Below are positions 21,650-33,300 of a stretch of DNA of 64,000 nt, piece by piece (positions within the stretch are counted from its first letter, which is position 1; the number at the start of each line of letters is the position of its first letter). Both the position numbers and the translations under genes were made by a program. The notes below the pieces were generated by a model. It did not search any database. It had not been told where the DNA came from and saw nothing but the letters and a program-made list of their open reading frames with translations. Origin of the DNA: Phyllostachys edulis (lineage: Eukaryota; Streptophyta; Magnoliopsida; Poales; Poaceae); the NCBI GenBank assembly GCA_036346405.1, contig CM070568.1, positions 6,888,221 to 6,952,220 of the forward strand. The letters run 5' to 3'.

Positions 21650-22600
21650 TTGTATTTTCTATTATTTCAATTTATTAATAAAGATGCATTTCCTTTACTT
21701 TCCGATGAATGATGTTGTCTATATGTCTATCTTATCATCTAGTTTGCATACTATTGTTGCTTAACTGGTCGGATAAGACCAAATTCTCTCGATATCCTTT
21801 CTAAGAATCTCTATTACTCTATGGCTACGACATACAAGTCCAACACCGTAAGTGTCTTAGTCGTGACCATTCAGACAATGGTTCTCACACGCAACCAACA
21901 CTTTTTTCTTAAAGAAATATACGAGTAACAGGAGCATCACACAAGCAACTACATATAGTACTTTACATGCTATACATTTTGGGAACTACATTTCTTACCT
22001 TCAACAATTCGTTCCACTCCTGTTTTGGCTACTGGTCGGGACACGGAAAGCCTCCTAGTCTAAGTCTCCTTCTCCACACGAGGTCCTGCCCACTGGAAGG
22101 AGCTTCCTAGCGACGGTCCATTTCTTACGATCCTCGCTGCCAGTCGAAACTTGAGCAAGAACACGTTTCGCGAAGTGTTTTTTAGTCTCTAGTTCTTCGC
22201 AAACCTTGCAACCAGTTTTGGATATGATATATAAACAAGATTACTTGTCATTTTTTGCATACATATTTGTATATTTTCTTATCATCAATACAAGTCTTAT
22301 CAATCTTCCAACCACACAAGGTACTTCACAGTATTTCGATTATGGAAATGTCCTAAAACTAGTCGAAATCACACGTTGGTTCCGATCACACTTATTTCCT
22401 AGTGATACTTAGATCATTTTTTTATAACATAATCAGCATATGCTCTGTATCATGGTCGTAGCTATTGCTCATTTTCTTGGTCTACTGCTTCTATAGTAAA
22501 GTTCTTCTACTAACACAAGCAGTCGAGGGCTAGGAAATATATGAGTATTCAACAAATTTAGGAAGGCAAAACAAAGACTTCATTGATGATAAAAGGTAAG
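21650..22600. other. Spacer between pol and antisense gene of element A, with conserved block
   Basis: Non-coding, AT-rich. A block at about 22024-22160 (TGGTCGGGACACGGAAAGCC, CCACTGGAAGGAGCTTCCTA, CTTACGATCCTCGCTGCCAG) is strongly conserved, inverted, in B (29838-29970) and C (38970-39105), while neighbouring spacer has diverged. Nothing else is recognisable. Confidence 0.7.
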
Positions 22601-22619
22601 TTTTATTTACAACAATCAA

Positions 22620-25491
22620 AATATTACAATCTTTTACTTCTCGGAGCCACCAGACTAGTCATTGTTGTTGGAGACCCAACCTCCATTTCCTCCGCAACTT
22701 TGTCCAAAAGGTGCCATTTCCTCCAACACTTTAGTTGCTTCCTCTCCCGAGTAGTTGAAGTCTTCCTCAACAGCTTGGAGATTTATGGAAGGGTCGGAGA
22801 CTTTCAGTTTTGCCAAAGGAAAACTAACTCCATTCTTGACAGCTTCAAACATGGTCTGCGCATGATTCTCCCGGGTTGTCTTGAGAATACTCCTGAGGTC
22901 TTCGCGCTATTGTCCAAGGTAGTTAATCTTCCTTGTGGGATCTCCTAAATTGGGTAGTTGCATTCCCGATACCATATTGAAGAGCATCTTGTTGAAGGCT
23001 TTGACATTTTCTTTAAGATTTTGCCCAAAAGCTGCCTCCTTGCTGCGCTCAAACTCAAGAGCCTTTTCTGCTCGCCTCAATGCTTGAGTTTGCTCTGTAC
23101 GAGTGAATCAAAAGATAAGTATATATGACTAGCAAAAGGAAGCACACTGGTTGAGTTTACGACCGGTTACCTTGGCTCTTCTTTTCAACAGTGTCAAGAA
23201 CTTCCTTGTGCCTGGTCGTCAGATATTTGATCGACCAGTCCTTATTCTGACAGTCTTCTTTAAGCTTGGTAATTATGGCTTGTTTAGCCATAACTTCTTC
23301 TTTAAGCTTCTCCGAATCTATCAAACATGATAAAGGGGAGAATTAGTTAAAATAAAAAGAGCCAAATGGTAAAGAAGTAAAGAAGAAGACACTAAAAGGG
23401 TGCTTACTTTCTAATTCAGAGTTCTTTTTCTCCAAGAGCTTAATTCGTTGGGTTAGTCCTCCGACCACAACGAAGTTTTCCACCAATTGCTGCCAAAAAT
23501 AGCGAACTCCTTTAAGTATTTTTTTTAAGGCAAGGGCTATTAAAAGTGGTCGTGGATGCTTACCTAGATTGCTAAATTGTTATATTCGGCAAAAATAGAG
23601 TCAGGACTCATCTTTGCTTGATGGTTCAAAATTCTTCCCCACACTTCATTAAGATCTTCATCTTGGAAGATCCGCAGGCGATGAGGAAAAGCGACACGTC
23701 GAGGAGAACTCTCAGCAGGGGTTGGAACCTACGTACTGAGATTCCTCAGGAACCCTCACCTCTACAGGTGGGGTTGTAACCACCACCTCTACAGGTGAGG
23801 TTGGAGCCACCATGAGTTCCTGAGCAAGCACTGGTCCTACCACCTATTCGGGGGTTGGCTCGACCTCTTAAGGAGCTTTCTCCTTAAGGGTGCTCTGGTC
23901 ATCATCAACCAGAATACTAGAGGATCTACAATGACAAGAAGAAAAGGAGTTCAAGACTCTAAAAAACACCAGAGATAATTACTTACATAAGTCTTTATTT
24001 CGTGTATACATACCTGGTCGTTTTCTTGGTCTTAATTTTGAAGCACGCCGATGCAAAATCCGTCACACTTGTCTTACTCTTCTTTTCAATCGACTTCACT
24101 GGTCCTGGTCCGGTGGGGCTGGTTAGACCCACTATGTCCTCCAACCGAAGGTCAAAAGAAATGTTCTCGACCAACTGGTCGAGAACGAGATCCCTGACCA
24201 TCGGGTCGGAGGGTGTGGTCTCATCGGTCTCCAAAACAGTTGCTTTAGTAGCAACTGGCATGTCCTGAGTGACCGCATTGGAGTCCACGACGACCACCTA
24301 AATTAACAATCAAAGTTAGTCAAGTGATGAAAATCCTTCATCTAGAATAGACATTTATGTTCAGTTACCAACCTCTATAAGACCACCATCTTGAACGGTC
24401 GTAGGAGTGGTCAGAGCGTCAATCGGCTCGCAACTTTCAGTGGCCTCGTTGATCCTCAACCCGACCGACTACACATCAAAGAGGATTTATAGTAAACCGA
24501 CCAGAAAATATACAAAAGAGGAAAAGTGGTTGATGTTTTTACCTTTAGTCTCTCAACCCTTTGTTTTGCGGAAACAACCACTAAGATCCGAGGGAAATCA
24601 GCCTTCTCACCAGGCTCTCCGGCACAGATCATTTTGATCCAGCTTCTGATCTCATCAGAGACAGAGTTGTAAGGATAAATAAGAGACTTTAGAATCACAG
24701 ATATAATTAACCAATATAAGCAAATTGGTCGGAATTCTTCAGGACTTACCCTCCTTGGAGTCTTTGGTCACGTCATCATGACCAATATACCAGAGCATCG
24801 GATATGCTCGGGCCTTCATGGGGCTGATCTGGCGCATGGAAAAGTCCCTTACTACATGCCAGGAGGTTAAACCCCCAACATTAAGGGGTTGGATGGCTTC
24901 AACCCATCTCCCCACTCTTCCCTCCTTCTTTGTGGAGGAGCGCCATTCTGGATTCTCGACCGCCTTCTTACCAGTATAGTAAAGGCTGTCTTTCTGAGTG
25001 ACCGTCATGTAGAACCAGCTTTTCTTCCATGACGACCATGAAGACTTTGAGTACATAGGAATGTACTCATCAGCTTTTTCGTCGTGGAGGCGCAAGGTGC
25101 ACTCTCTAGGCGTCCCGGTTGTCTTCCCCGACTTCGTCATCCTGTAGTAGTACTTGAAGAGATCTAGAGTTGTGGGAATCCCCAAGTACGCTTCGCAGAG
25201 ATAGACGAAGACGCTGAGGTTGGCGATGGCATTGGGAGCAAAATTCATCAGTTCAACTCCGTAATGCTCTAAAACTTTGGGAAGAAAGGGGTGAACTGGG
25301 AACCTGAATCCGCATTTGATATATGTGAGGAACACAGGAATTTCCCCATCTTCACTGCTTGGAGAATGCTCTCCGGCTACTGATCTCCAAGAAATTAGGT
25401 CCTTGTCAGGAAGCAACCCGATCTTCTCCAAGCTATCAAGCTTCTTCTCGCTTAGATCAGAAGCCGACCAGTTGGTGATACGATCCGACAT
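22620..25491 (-). pseudogene. Element A antisense extra gene (aORF), Transposase_28-like, multi-exon
   Basis: Encoded opposite to gag-pol. Exon 1 (25491-24750) is fully open. It starts MSDRITNW, chosen over the upstream in-frame ATG at 25542 because B starts MSEQITKW at the matching place. It continues GEHSPSSEDGEIPVFLTYIKCGF, HPFLPKVLEHYGVELMNFAPNAI, LCEAYLGI, KSSWSSWKKSWFYM and GLTSWHVVRDF, and ends at donor GGTAAGT. Exon 2 (about 24660-24541) has MICAGEPGEKADFP. A later exon (24297-24013) is acidic (ETDETTPSDPMVRD) and turns basic. Downstream exons are coiled-coil-like (Glu/Lys/Gln-rich), reaching about 22620. The fold matches the family catalogued as 'putative gypsy type transposon'; its function is unknown. 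Stops in the exon near 23700-23940 break this copy. Confidence 0.75.
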
Positions 25492-25631
25492 GGCGAAGTT
25501 TTGGATGAAGGAAGAGTGGAGGTCGCAGAAGGTTGTGGACAAAAGGAGGTCGGAGGCGATTTTCTCTCAGGAGATGAAAGGGGTCAAGGAAAAATAGAAG
25601 GTGTAAAAGCCCTAAGCCTCGTGCTAAGAGA

Positions 25632-25638
25632 TTTTATA
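25632..25638 (-). promoter_or_regulatory. TATA box of the antisense gene (element A)
   Basis: TATAAAA on the minus strand, 141 bp before the ATG at 25491. Matching boxes at the same distance occur in B and C. Confidence 0.6.
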
Positions 25639-25849
25639 GCCGCTATTCTTTAACCGCAATCGAGAGTTACCCAAAGGTCCAACAGACAAAACCTTTTTCT
25701 CCAACGGACAGAAAAACTCTTCGAGTCCCAAGACAGTTTCTCAACTTTAAAGTGAATATAGACCACCTCGTGTGTCATGGCATTAAATGAGGGTCTGCCC
25801 GATATGACTTCATCGGGAGAAAGTGTTCACATAGCCAATTCATTTAAAA

Positions 25850-25862
25850 TTCGGGGGCTAGC
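25850..25862 (+). other. Element A polypurine tract
   Basis: TTCGGGGGCTAGC directly before the 3' LTR start; identical in B and C (inverted). It primes plus-strand synthesis in this class. Confidence 0.8.
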
Positions 25863-25899
25863 TGACGAGGATTAAAATCTCTATGTATTACTTTAATAC
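25863..25899 (+). repeat. Element A 3' LTR, first 37 bp
   Basis: Starts TGACGAGGATTAAAATC and stops after TTTAATAC, where it meets the truncated LTR of element B in opposite orientation. The last 56 bp of the same LTR are at 52764-52819. Confidence 0.85.
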
Positions 25900-26111
25900 C
25901 TTAATCAAATCCAGATGCCAGTTCATAGCTTTTCTGAGCAGCTACCTGGTCGGAGACTAGGTACAGGACCTTTTCCGACCAGGGTACCCATTATGTAACC
26001 TCCGAAATCCTTACGACCAGTGAGGTCATTAGCCTTAGGGATTACGACCATAAAGACGTATGGTCTTTTATTATGTATTAAAGTAATACATAGAGATTTT
26101 AATCCTCGTCA
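25900..26111 (-). repeat. Element B 3' LTR, first 212 bp only
   Basis: The reverse complement starts TGACGAGGATTAAAATC and follows the 5' LTR of B closely to GATT.AGG, then is cut. The remaining roughly 500 bp are missing. Confidence 0.85.
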
Positions 26112-26124
26112 GCTAGCCCCCGAA
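26112..26124 (-). other. Element B polypurine tract
   Basis: The reverse complement reads TTCGGGGGCTAGC directly before the LTR start. Confidence 0.8.
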
Positions 26125-26335
26125 CTTTAAATGAACAGGTCGTGTGAGCACTTTTTCCAATGAAGTCGTATCGGGCAGACCCCATTTAATGGCGTGATAT
26201 ACGAAGTGGTCTATGTTCACTTTAAAGATGAGAACTTGCCTTGGGAACCTAAGAGTTTTTCTGTCCGTTGGACAAAAAGGTTTTTGTCCGTTGGACTTTT
26301 TAGATAACTCCCGTTTGCAGTTAAAGATCTAAAGC

Positions 26336-26342
26336 TATAAAA
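26336..26342 (+). promoter_or_regulatory. TATA box of the antisense gene (element B)
   Basis: CTATAAAATC, 150 bp before the ATG at 26492. Confidence 0.6.
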
Positions 26343-26491
26343 TCTCCATTGCTGGGCTTTAGAGTTTTTACGCTTCCAGATCTTCCTTCAATCCTCTTCA
26401 GTTCTTTACCAAGGAGCACTTCCGACCTCTGTTTTCTTTCCGACCTCAAAGCTTCCTCCGACCACTACTCATCTCTTTGATAAGTTTCACC

Positions 26492-29325
26492 ATGTCGGAG
26501 CAAATCACAAAGTGGATGGCTTCGGTTCTGAGTGAGAAGAAACTTGAATCGCTAGAAAAAATTAGAATGCTCTCGAATAGGAATATGATCGGATAGAGGT
26601 CAGCGGCTGGGGAGCACTTTCCGAGCCGCGAAGATGGGGAAATTCCAGTCTTCCTTGCCCACATCGAATGCGGGCTAAGGGTATCGGTGCATAAGTTCCT
26701 CCCTCGCGTTCGAGAGTATTATGAGGTGGAGTTGGTGAACTTGGCCCCAAATTCCATCGCCAACATTAGTATTTTTATCTACCTATGTGAGGCGTACTTG
26801 GGAGTGCATCCAAACTTGAAGCTCTTTAGGTATTTCTATCGGATGGCGATGTCGGGAAGATCCACGGCGGCTCTTGGAGAATGCACGCTACGCCTTCACG
26901 ACGGGAAGGCCGATGAGTATATCCAAATGTACTCGAAGTCCTCGTGGTTGTCATAGAAAAAGAACTAGTTTTACATGACGGTTATGAGGGATGATGGCCT
27001 CTACTTCGCCGGACTTAGGGCGAACGAGAATTCCAAATGGAGGAAGACCATGGAGAAGACAAGGGTGGTCGGAAGATGGGTAGATGTCATCCAAGATCTG
27101 AGGATCAAGGGCTTGACTTCCTAGCATGTGGTGAGAGATTTCACCAAACGCCAAATTAGTCCTCTGAGGCTCCGAGCTCATTCCCTGCTTTGGTCCATTG
27201 GTTGTGATGAAGCTATCACGGACTCACAAGATGGTAAGTCTTCGAAGAAGCTCCGACTAGTATGACTTATTATTTGATTATCGTAATACCTTAAAATCTG
27301 CTCTATCTCCCTTTTTTTAAAGCCCTTTCTCCTGAGGAAATCAGAGAGCGGATCAGGATGATCTACGCTGGGGAGCCTGGTGAGAAGGCTGTATTCCCCG
27401 ACATCTTGGTAATAGTCTCTGTTGAAGAGAGACTGGCAAGACTTAAGGTAGATAATCAATTTTCCTTTATCATGTATACATATTCTCCAATCAATTTATT
27501 GATCTTGCTCTATTTTTGTAGTTGGTCAGACTGAGAGTCATACAATCCGGTGAGGATCATAATCCTACCGTGGTTCCGATTGATTCATGCCCAGAAGCAC
27601 TGGAGATGATTCTCCCGAGGTAATAGAGCATTTAAAAGAAGAATATATATATATTTTTTAAATAGAAAATTTCATCACCTAACCAGATTTGTCTTCTGAT
27701 TTAGGTGGAGAAGACTGAAGGCCCGCAGAACAGAGCTACGGAAGTCGTAGACTCCAGATTGGTAGTTCACGACCTAACAGTTGTTACTGAAACAATTGAT
27801 CTGGAGGTTGATGAAACCACCCCCTCCGACCCGATGGTCAGGAATGCTACCCTTGATCAGTTGATCGAGGATATTGCTTCCGATCTAATGTTGGAGGATG
27901 TGAGGGGTTTAACCAACCCTGCCGGTTCAGAACTAGCGAAATTGGTTAAAAAGAAAAGAAAGGCTAGCGGCACAGAGTTTACTCTATCGCGTTTTAAAGT
28001 AAAAACCAAAAGATCAACTAGGTATGTACAAATGAAAAGGTCGTATGAGTGCATACCTTTAATAGTTTGATTTGGAGTTTTGAGCTTCCCTTCTTTGTTT
28101 TATATAGGTCTTCTGGTGTTCCGGTCATATCCGACCAGAATGTTCCTAAGGACCAGGCACCCGTGGAAGTTGTCGTCCAAAGCACTTCTCAGGATAGAGT
28201 TCCTAAGGATAAAGTGGTCGAACAAGCCCCCGAGCAGGTGTCAATGCCAACGGTTGAGTTGGATCTAGTGGTGGTTCTAACTCCTTCTGCGGAGGTAGAT
28301 GCTCCTAAAGGCCTCCCTTTTCACCCCCGATTTATCGAGGATAAGGAGCTTGACGAGGAATGGGGAAGAATATCGGACGGTCAAATCAAGATAGGTCCTG
28401 ATATTATTTTTGTCGATTATAATGACGTGGCAATCTGGGTAAGTATCTACGACCAGTTTCATAGTTTCTCTTTTAAAAAGTTTACAGGAAATTTAAAAAG
28501 GAAATGCTATATGTGTAGCACATGGTCGAGAATTTTGCTGTGGTCGGAGGACTGACCCAGCGAATTAAGGACTTGGAGCGAAAACACTCCGAATTGGAAA
28601 GTAAGAACTTTCCTCTTAACCTTTTTCCTTCTTCAATACTTTGTTCTTCTCTAATTATTCCCCCTTATTATATTCGATAGATTTGGAGAAAATAAAAGAA
28701 GAGGTCGTGGCTGATAAAGCCAAAATAACTCAGCTTGAGGAAGAGAATCAGGCCAAGGACTGGTCGATTACAGAGGCGATGACCAGAAATGAGACTCTTA
28801 ATAAGAAAATTGAAGGTAATAGGTTGTAGACTTGACTTATTATCCTCCTATAATCAAGTTGTACTTACTGCTTGTTTTACTCTTGTAGAGCAAACTCAAG
28901 TGTTGAATAGAGCACAGAAGGCTCTGGAATTTGAGCAGGGTAAGGAGGTGGCTCTTGTGCAAAATCTTGATGAAAAGATTCATGCTTTAAACAAGATGAT
29001 CTTTGATATGGGATCAGGATGTGCGTGATTTAAGAGATCCAATAGAGAAAATGAACTTCTTGGGCCAACTTTTAGAAGATCTCAGTGGTCTGCTCAAGAC
29101 TGCTCGAGAGAATTATGCCCAGACTATGAAAGAAGGCGTTGCCAATGGAGTTAGTTTTCTTGTTGGCAAAGCGAAGGCTTCAAACCCTCCATTGATCTCC
29201 ATGCCATTGAAGACGACTTCAACTGCCTGCCTGATGAGGTGACCAAGTTTATGAAAGAACTAAGGCCGCTTGGAGACAAAGTTGTAGGGGAGATGGATGT
29301 CGGATCTCCATCAAGTAGTAATTAG
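26492..29325 (+). pseudogene. Element B antisense extra gene (aORF), multi-exon
   Basis: Same gene as in A, antisense to the pol of B. Exon 1 (26492-27233) reads MSEQITKW, GEHFPSREDGEIPVFLAHIECG, HKFLPRVREYYEVELVNLAPNSI and ends at the donor in GATGGTAAGTC. It has three or more stops (for instance near 26595 and 26957). Exon 2 (about 27324-27448) has IRERIRMIYAGEPGEKAVFP. Exon 4 (about 27705-28020) is open: VDETTPSDPMVRN, then a basic KKKRKASG region, ending before GTATGTAC. The exon at about 28108-28437 is open and ends before GGTAAGTA. Later exons (28680-28815, 28888 onward) are Glu/Lys/Gln-rich and probably coiled coil. Exon borders are read by eye from GT/AG sites and from comparison with A and C. 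Confidence 0.75.
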
Positions 29326-29837
29326 TCTGGAGACATTCTGGAGTAGGACATATAAGAATTATAAAATGTATAAAACTTACCTTTTTGCCATCAGCAAGTC
29401 TTTTGTTTATCCTTTTGACTTTTTAAAGTACTCAGATATTCCCTAGCCCCTGACTGATTTATAGTAGAAGAACATTACTATAAGAACAGTAAGCTAAGAA
29501 AACAAGAATTTAAAGTCTCAACCATTCTTTTTGTGTTGAAGGTATATACTGATTATAAGATAAAATTGATCGTAGTAATACTAGGAAATCAATTTGGTCG
29601 GAACCAGTGTAAGATTTCAACTAGTTGTAGATCTGTGTTGTAATAATTAGAATACCAAACAAAGCAGTATATGGTCGGAAAAAAGACTTGTGTTGGCAAG
29701 AAAAGAACATATGCAAGAATGTATGCAACAAATGGTAAGTGAACTTGTTTATATCTAGTATCTGAAACCAGTCAGACAGAATGTTAAGAACGGAAGATAT
29801 ATAACACACTTCGTGAAACATGCTCAGGCTCTAGTCC

Positions 29838-29975
29838 GACTGGCAGCGAGGATCGTAAGAAAAGAACCATCGCTAGGAAGCTCCTTCCAGTGGGCAGGAC
29901 CACGTGCAAAAAAGGAGAGACTTCGACTAGGAGGCTTTCCGTGTCCCGACCAGTAGCCAAACAAGAGTAGAACAG
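29838..29975. other. Conserved spacer block (element B)
   Basis: Inverted counterpart of 22024-22160 in A, nearly identical to 38970-39105 in C. It lies between the end of the antisense gene and the end of pol, so both transcription units converge on it. Confidence 0.7.
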
Positions 29976-30346
29976 AATTTTGAAATTAGGAAATATAGTC
30001 TTCACAATCTTAGTCATACGAGTTACTATGTTATTTTTATCATGCTCTGTTTACTTGTATATTTCTTTAAGAAAAGAGTGTGGTCACACGTGGAAATCAT
30101 TCTTGGAATGAATCACGATTAGGACCCATTCAGCGTATGACTTAGAAGTCATTGCCATAGAGTAATCAAAGATCCTTGAAAAGGATATTGGAGAGAAAGT
30201 TGTCTTCTCTGACCAGTTGAAAATAACAATAGTAGACAACCAGAGTATAGGTACAAATATATAAGCAATATCACTCACCAAAATAAATAAAGGCATGACT
30301 AATCTCTATTTAAATGAAAAGAATTGAAATAATGTAAAAATAATAA

Positions 30347-33300
30347 TTAAACATAGAACTTACGCAATTGATCAATGTTCCAAGAATTTGACAAAATTTG
30401 CCTATCAGACATAGCTAGTCATACGGAGCTTGGTCGGGTAACTTCGACCACAGTGTAAGGACCTTCCCACTTAGGAGAAAGTTTATTGTGATTTGCTTGA
30501 TTCTGAATTTTTCTAAGAACCAAATCACCTACAGTGAGGCTGTGAGGTTGTACCTTACGACTATGGTACCTTCGTATGGCTTGTTGGTAGACTGCAGATC
30601 GTACCAGGGCTTGATTTCATCGTTCTTTAGGGAAATTGATGTCGTTGAGTCGTCGTTCATTCTGATCGTTTTTGTTGAAACAATTAGTTCGAGTAAAGCC
30701 AAGTTTTAGTTCTGGAGGAAGCATGGCTTCAGCACCATAAACCAAAAAGAATAGCGTTTCACCGGTCGCACGACTGGTCGTGGTTCGAACGGCCCATAAT
30801 ACAGAAGGAAGTTCTTGAACCCAAGCTCCTGACTGTTTGATCAACTAGTCGAACACTCGGCGTTTGATCCCCTGCATAATGATACCATTGGCTCGCTCAA
30901 CTGCTCCGTTGCTCTGTGGATGAGCAACTGAAGCAAAATGAACCTTGATACCAAGTTCATCGCAAAATTCCTGGAATTGACCGCTTGAGAACTGGGCACC
31001 GTTGTCTGTGATTATACGACTGGGTACACCAAATCGTGTGATTACATTTTTTGTGAGAAATCTCTTAGCGGCCTCAGTTGTTGTTTTAACAACAGGCTCA
31101 GCTTTGGTCTATTTTGTAAACGTGTCAATCATGATGAAAAGAAATTCGAAGCCCCTGGGTGCTCGTGGGAAAGGTCCTAGAATGTCCAGTCCCTAGGTTG
31201 CAAAAGGCCAAAAAAGAGGAATAGTTTGCAAAGCTTGTGCCGGCTGATGTACTTTTCGGCTATAAGCCCGACATTATGCGCGCCGCCACGAGCTCTTTTG
31301 CATCATAAAGGGCACCGCCAATAGTATCCTTGCTCAAGGCTTTCTTGACGGTGTTACAGTAGGAATGATGTCCTCCACATACTCCTTCATGAATTTCGGT
31401 TAGCAACTTAATGCCATCCGTTTGAGATATGCATCTCATCAACACTCCGTGAGATCCTCGTTTATACAAGGTACGTTCGATCAGAGTGTATGATTTGGCT
31501 TTTCGTCCTAGACGATCAGCCTCTACATCATCTTTTGGAATTATGTCATGGTGAAGATAATTGTAGATCGATGTCATCCAATCTCTACCCTGATCGTGAC
31601 AGCGCCAACCGTCAATGACCTGTGGAGCATCCATGTTCTCACGATCGGTTTGTACGACCTGTAAAGAATTATGTATGTCCTCAAAAGGCTCGACCAACAA
31701 GGGTGAATCGAGTTGCTTGAGAAAAACTCCAGGCGGGACGGTCGACCTCGTGGAGGCCATCCGTGCCAACTGGTCTGCCAGAAAGTTTTTCTTTTTAGGA
31801 ATATGTTGGATCTGAAAACCGAAGAAGTGCTTTTTGAGTCTCCGTACTTCCGCCAGATAAGATGACATCTTGGTACTCGAGCATTGATACTCTTTCTCTA
31901 CTTGATTCGCTACTAGATGAGAATCACCTTTCACTAATGTCTGCGAATCCGAGTTTAACGATTTTGCTCGAAGTCTGCCGATAAACCTTCATATTACGCC
32001 ATGTTGTTTGTGGTAGGAAAATTTAACTGGATGGCGTACTTAATGTGTTCGCTAGTAGGGGATATCAAGACAACTCCAACCCTCGAGCCTTTGAGCATCA
32101 AGGAACCGTCAAAGTACATTGTCTACTCGTCGTGGTGTTCGTACTCGGGCCCTTGGGTGGGTTCAGGGTTTGTCCATTCGGCAATGAATTCTGCTATTGC
32201 CTTAGACTTGATTGCTGTTCATGAGATGAAATGGAGGTCGAACGCCCCTAGCTCAACCACCTATTTTGCTATTCGTCTTGATGATTCCCTGTTTCCAAGG
32301 ACTTGACCAAGGGGATACCCGGTTGGTACAACCACTTTGTGGGCTTGAAAGTAATGCCTTAGTTTCCTTGAAGACATAAGGAGACCATAGAGCAACTTTT
32401 GTACCTGTGGGTATCTTTCCTTTGGTCCATGTAAGACTTCGCTTACGTAATACACTGATCATTGGATGTTATCCCGTTCTACGACCAGTACACCGCTAAC
32501 TGTTTGTGGCGTTGCAGCCACGTAAATTAGCAATGTTTCTCTCGATCATGGAGAAACTAAGATCAGGGGGCTCGTATGGTACTTCTTAAGTTTTTCAAAG
32601 GCATCGTTTGACTCTTTAGTCCACTCGAAACTTTCATGTTTCCGAAGAAGCTTGAAGAAAGGTAATCCTTTTCCCCCCAACCTTGCTATGAAATGGCTTA
32701 GCGCTGCCATACAGCCGATTAGTTTCTGGACCTCTTTCTTCTTGGTTGGAGGGCGCATCTGGTCGATGGCCGATATTTTTACTAGATTTGCTTCAATACC
32801 TCTAGCAGAGACTAGGAAACCGAGTAGTTTTCCAGCAGAAACTCCGAACACACACTTTTCCGGATTCAACTTGAGGTTATGTCTTCTCAAGTTGTTGAAA
32901 GTTTCTTGTAGGTCAGGAATGTGATCGCCAGCATTGGTGGTCTTTACGACCAGATCATCAACGTAGGCTTCTAGATTTCAACCTGTTTGTGGATTAAAGG
33001 TTTTCTGCATTAACCTTTGAAAAGTTGCACCAGCGTTTTTGAGAACAAATGGCATCTTAACATAGCAGTAAGTGCCATATGGGGTGATGAAGGAGATTTT
33101 CTCTTCATCTTCTTTACACATATTAATCTGGTGGTACCCTGAATATGCATCTAGAAAACTTAGTAACTCACACTCGGAAGTAGAGTCTACAAGTTGGTCA
33201 ATGCGTGGAAGGGGAAAGTTGTCCTTTGGACAAGCTTTATTAAGATCTGTAAAGTCAATACACATTCACCATTTCCCATTATTTTTTCTAACCATTACAG

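Noticed and set aside
24739..25542. Reading the 267-codon minus-strand frame as a host gene starting at 25542
   Set aside because: The same exon occurs in B and C at the same place relative to the polypurine tract, so it belongs to the retrotransposon. The conserved start is the ATG at 25491.
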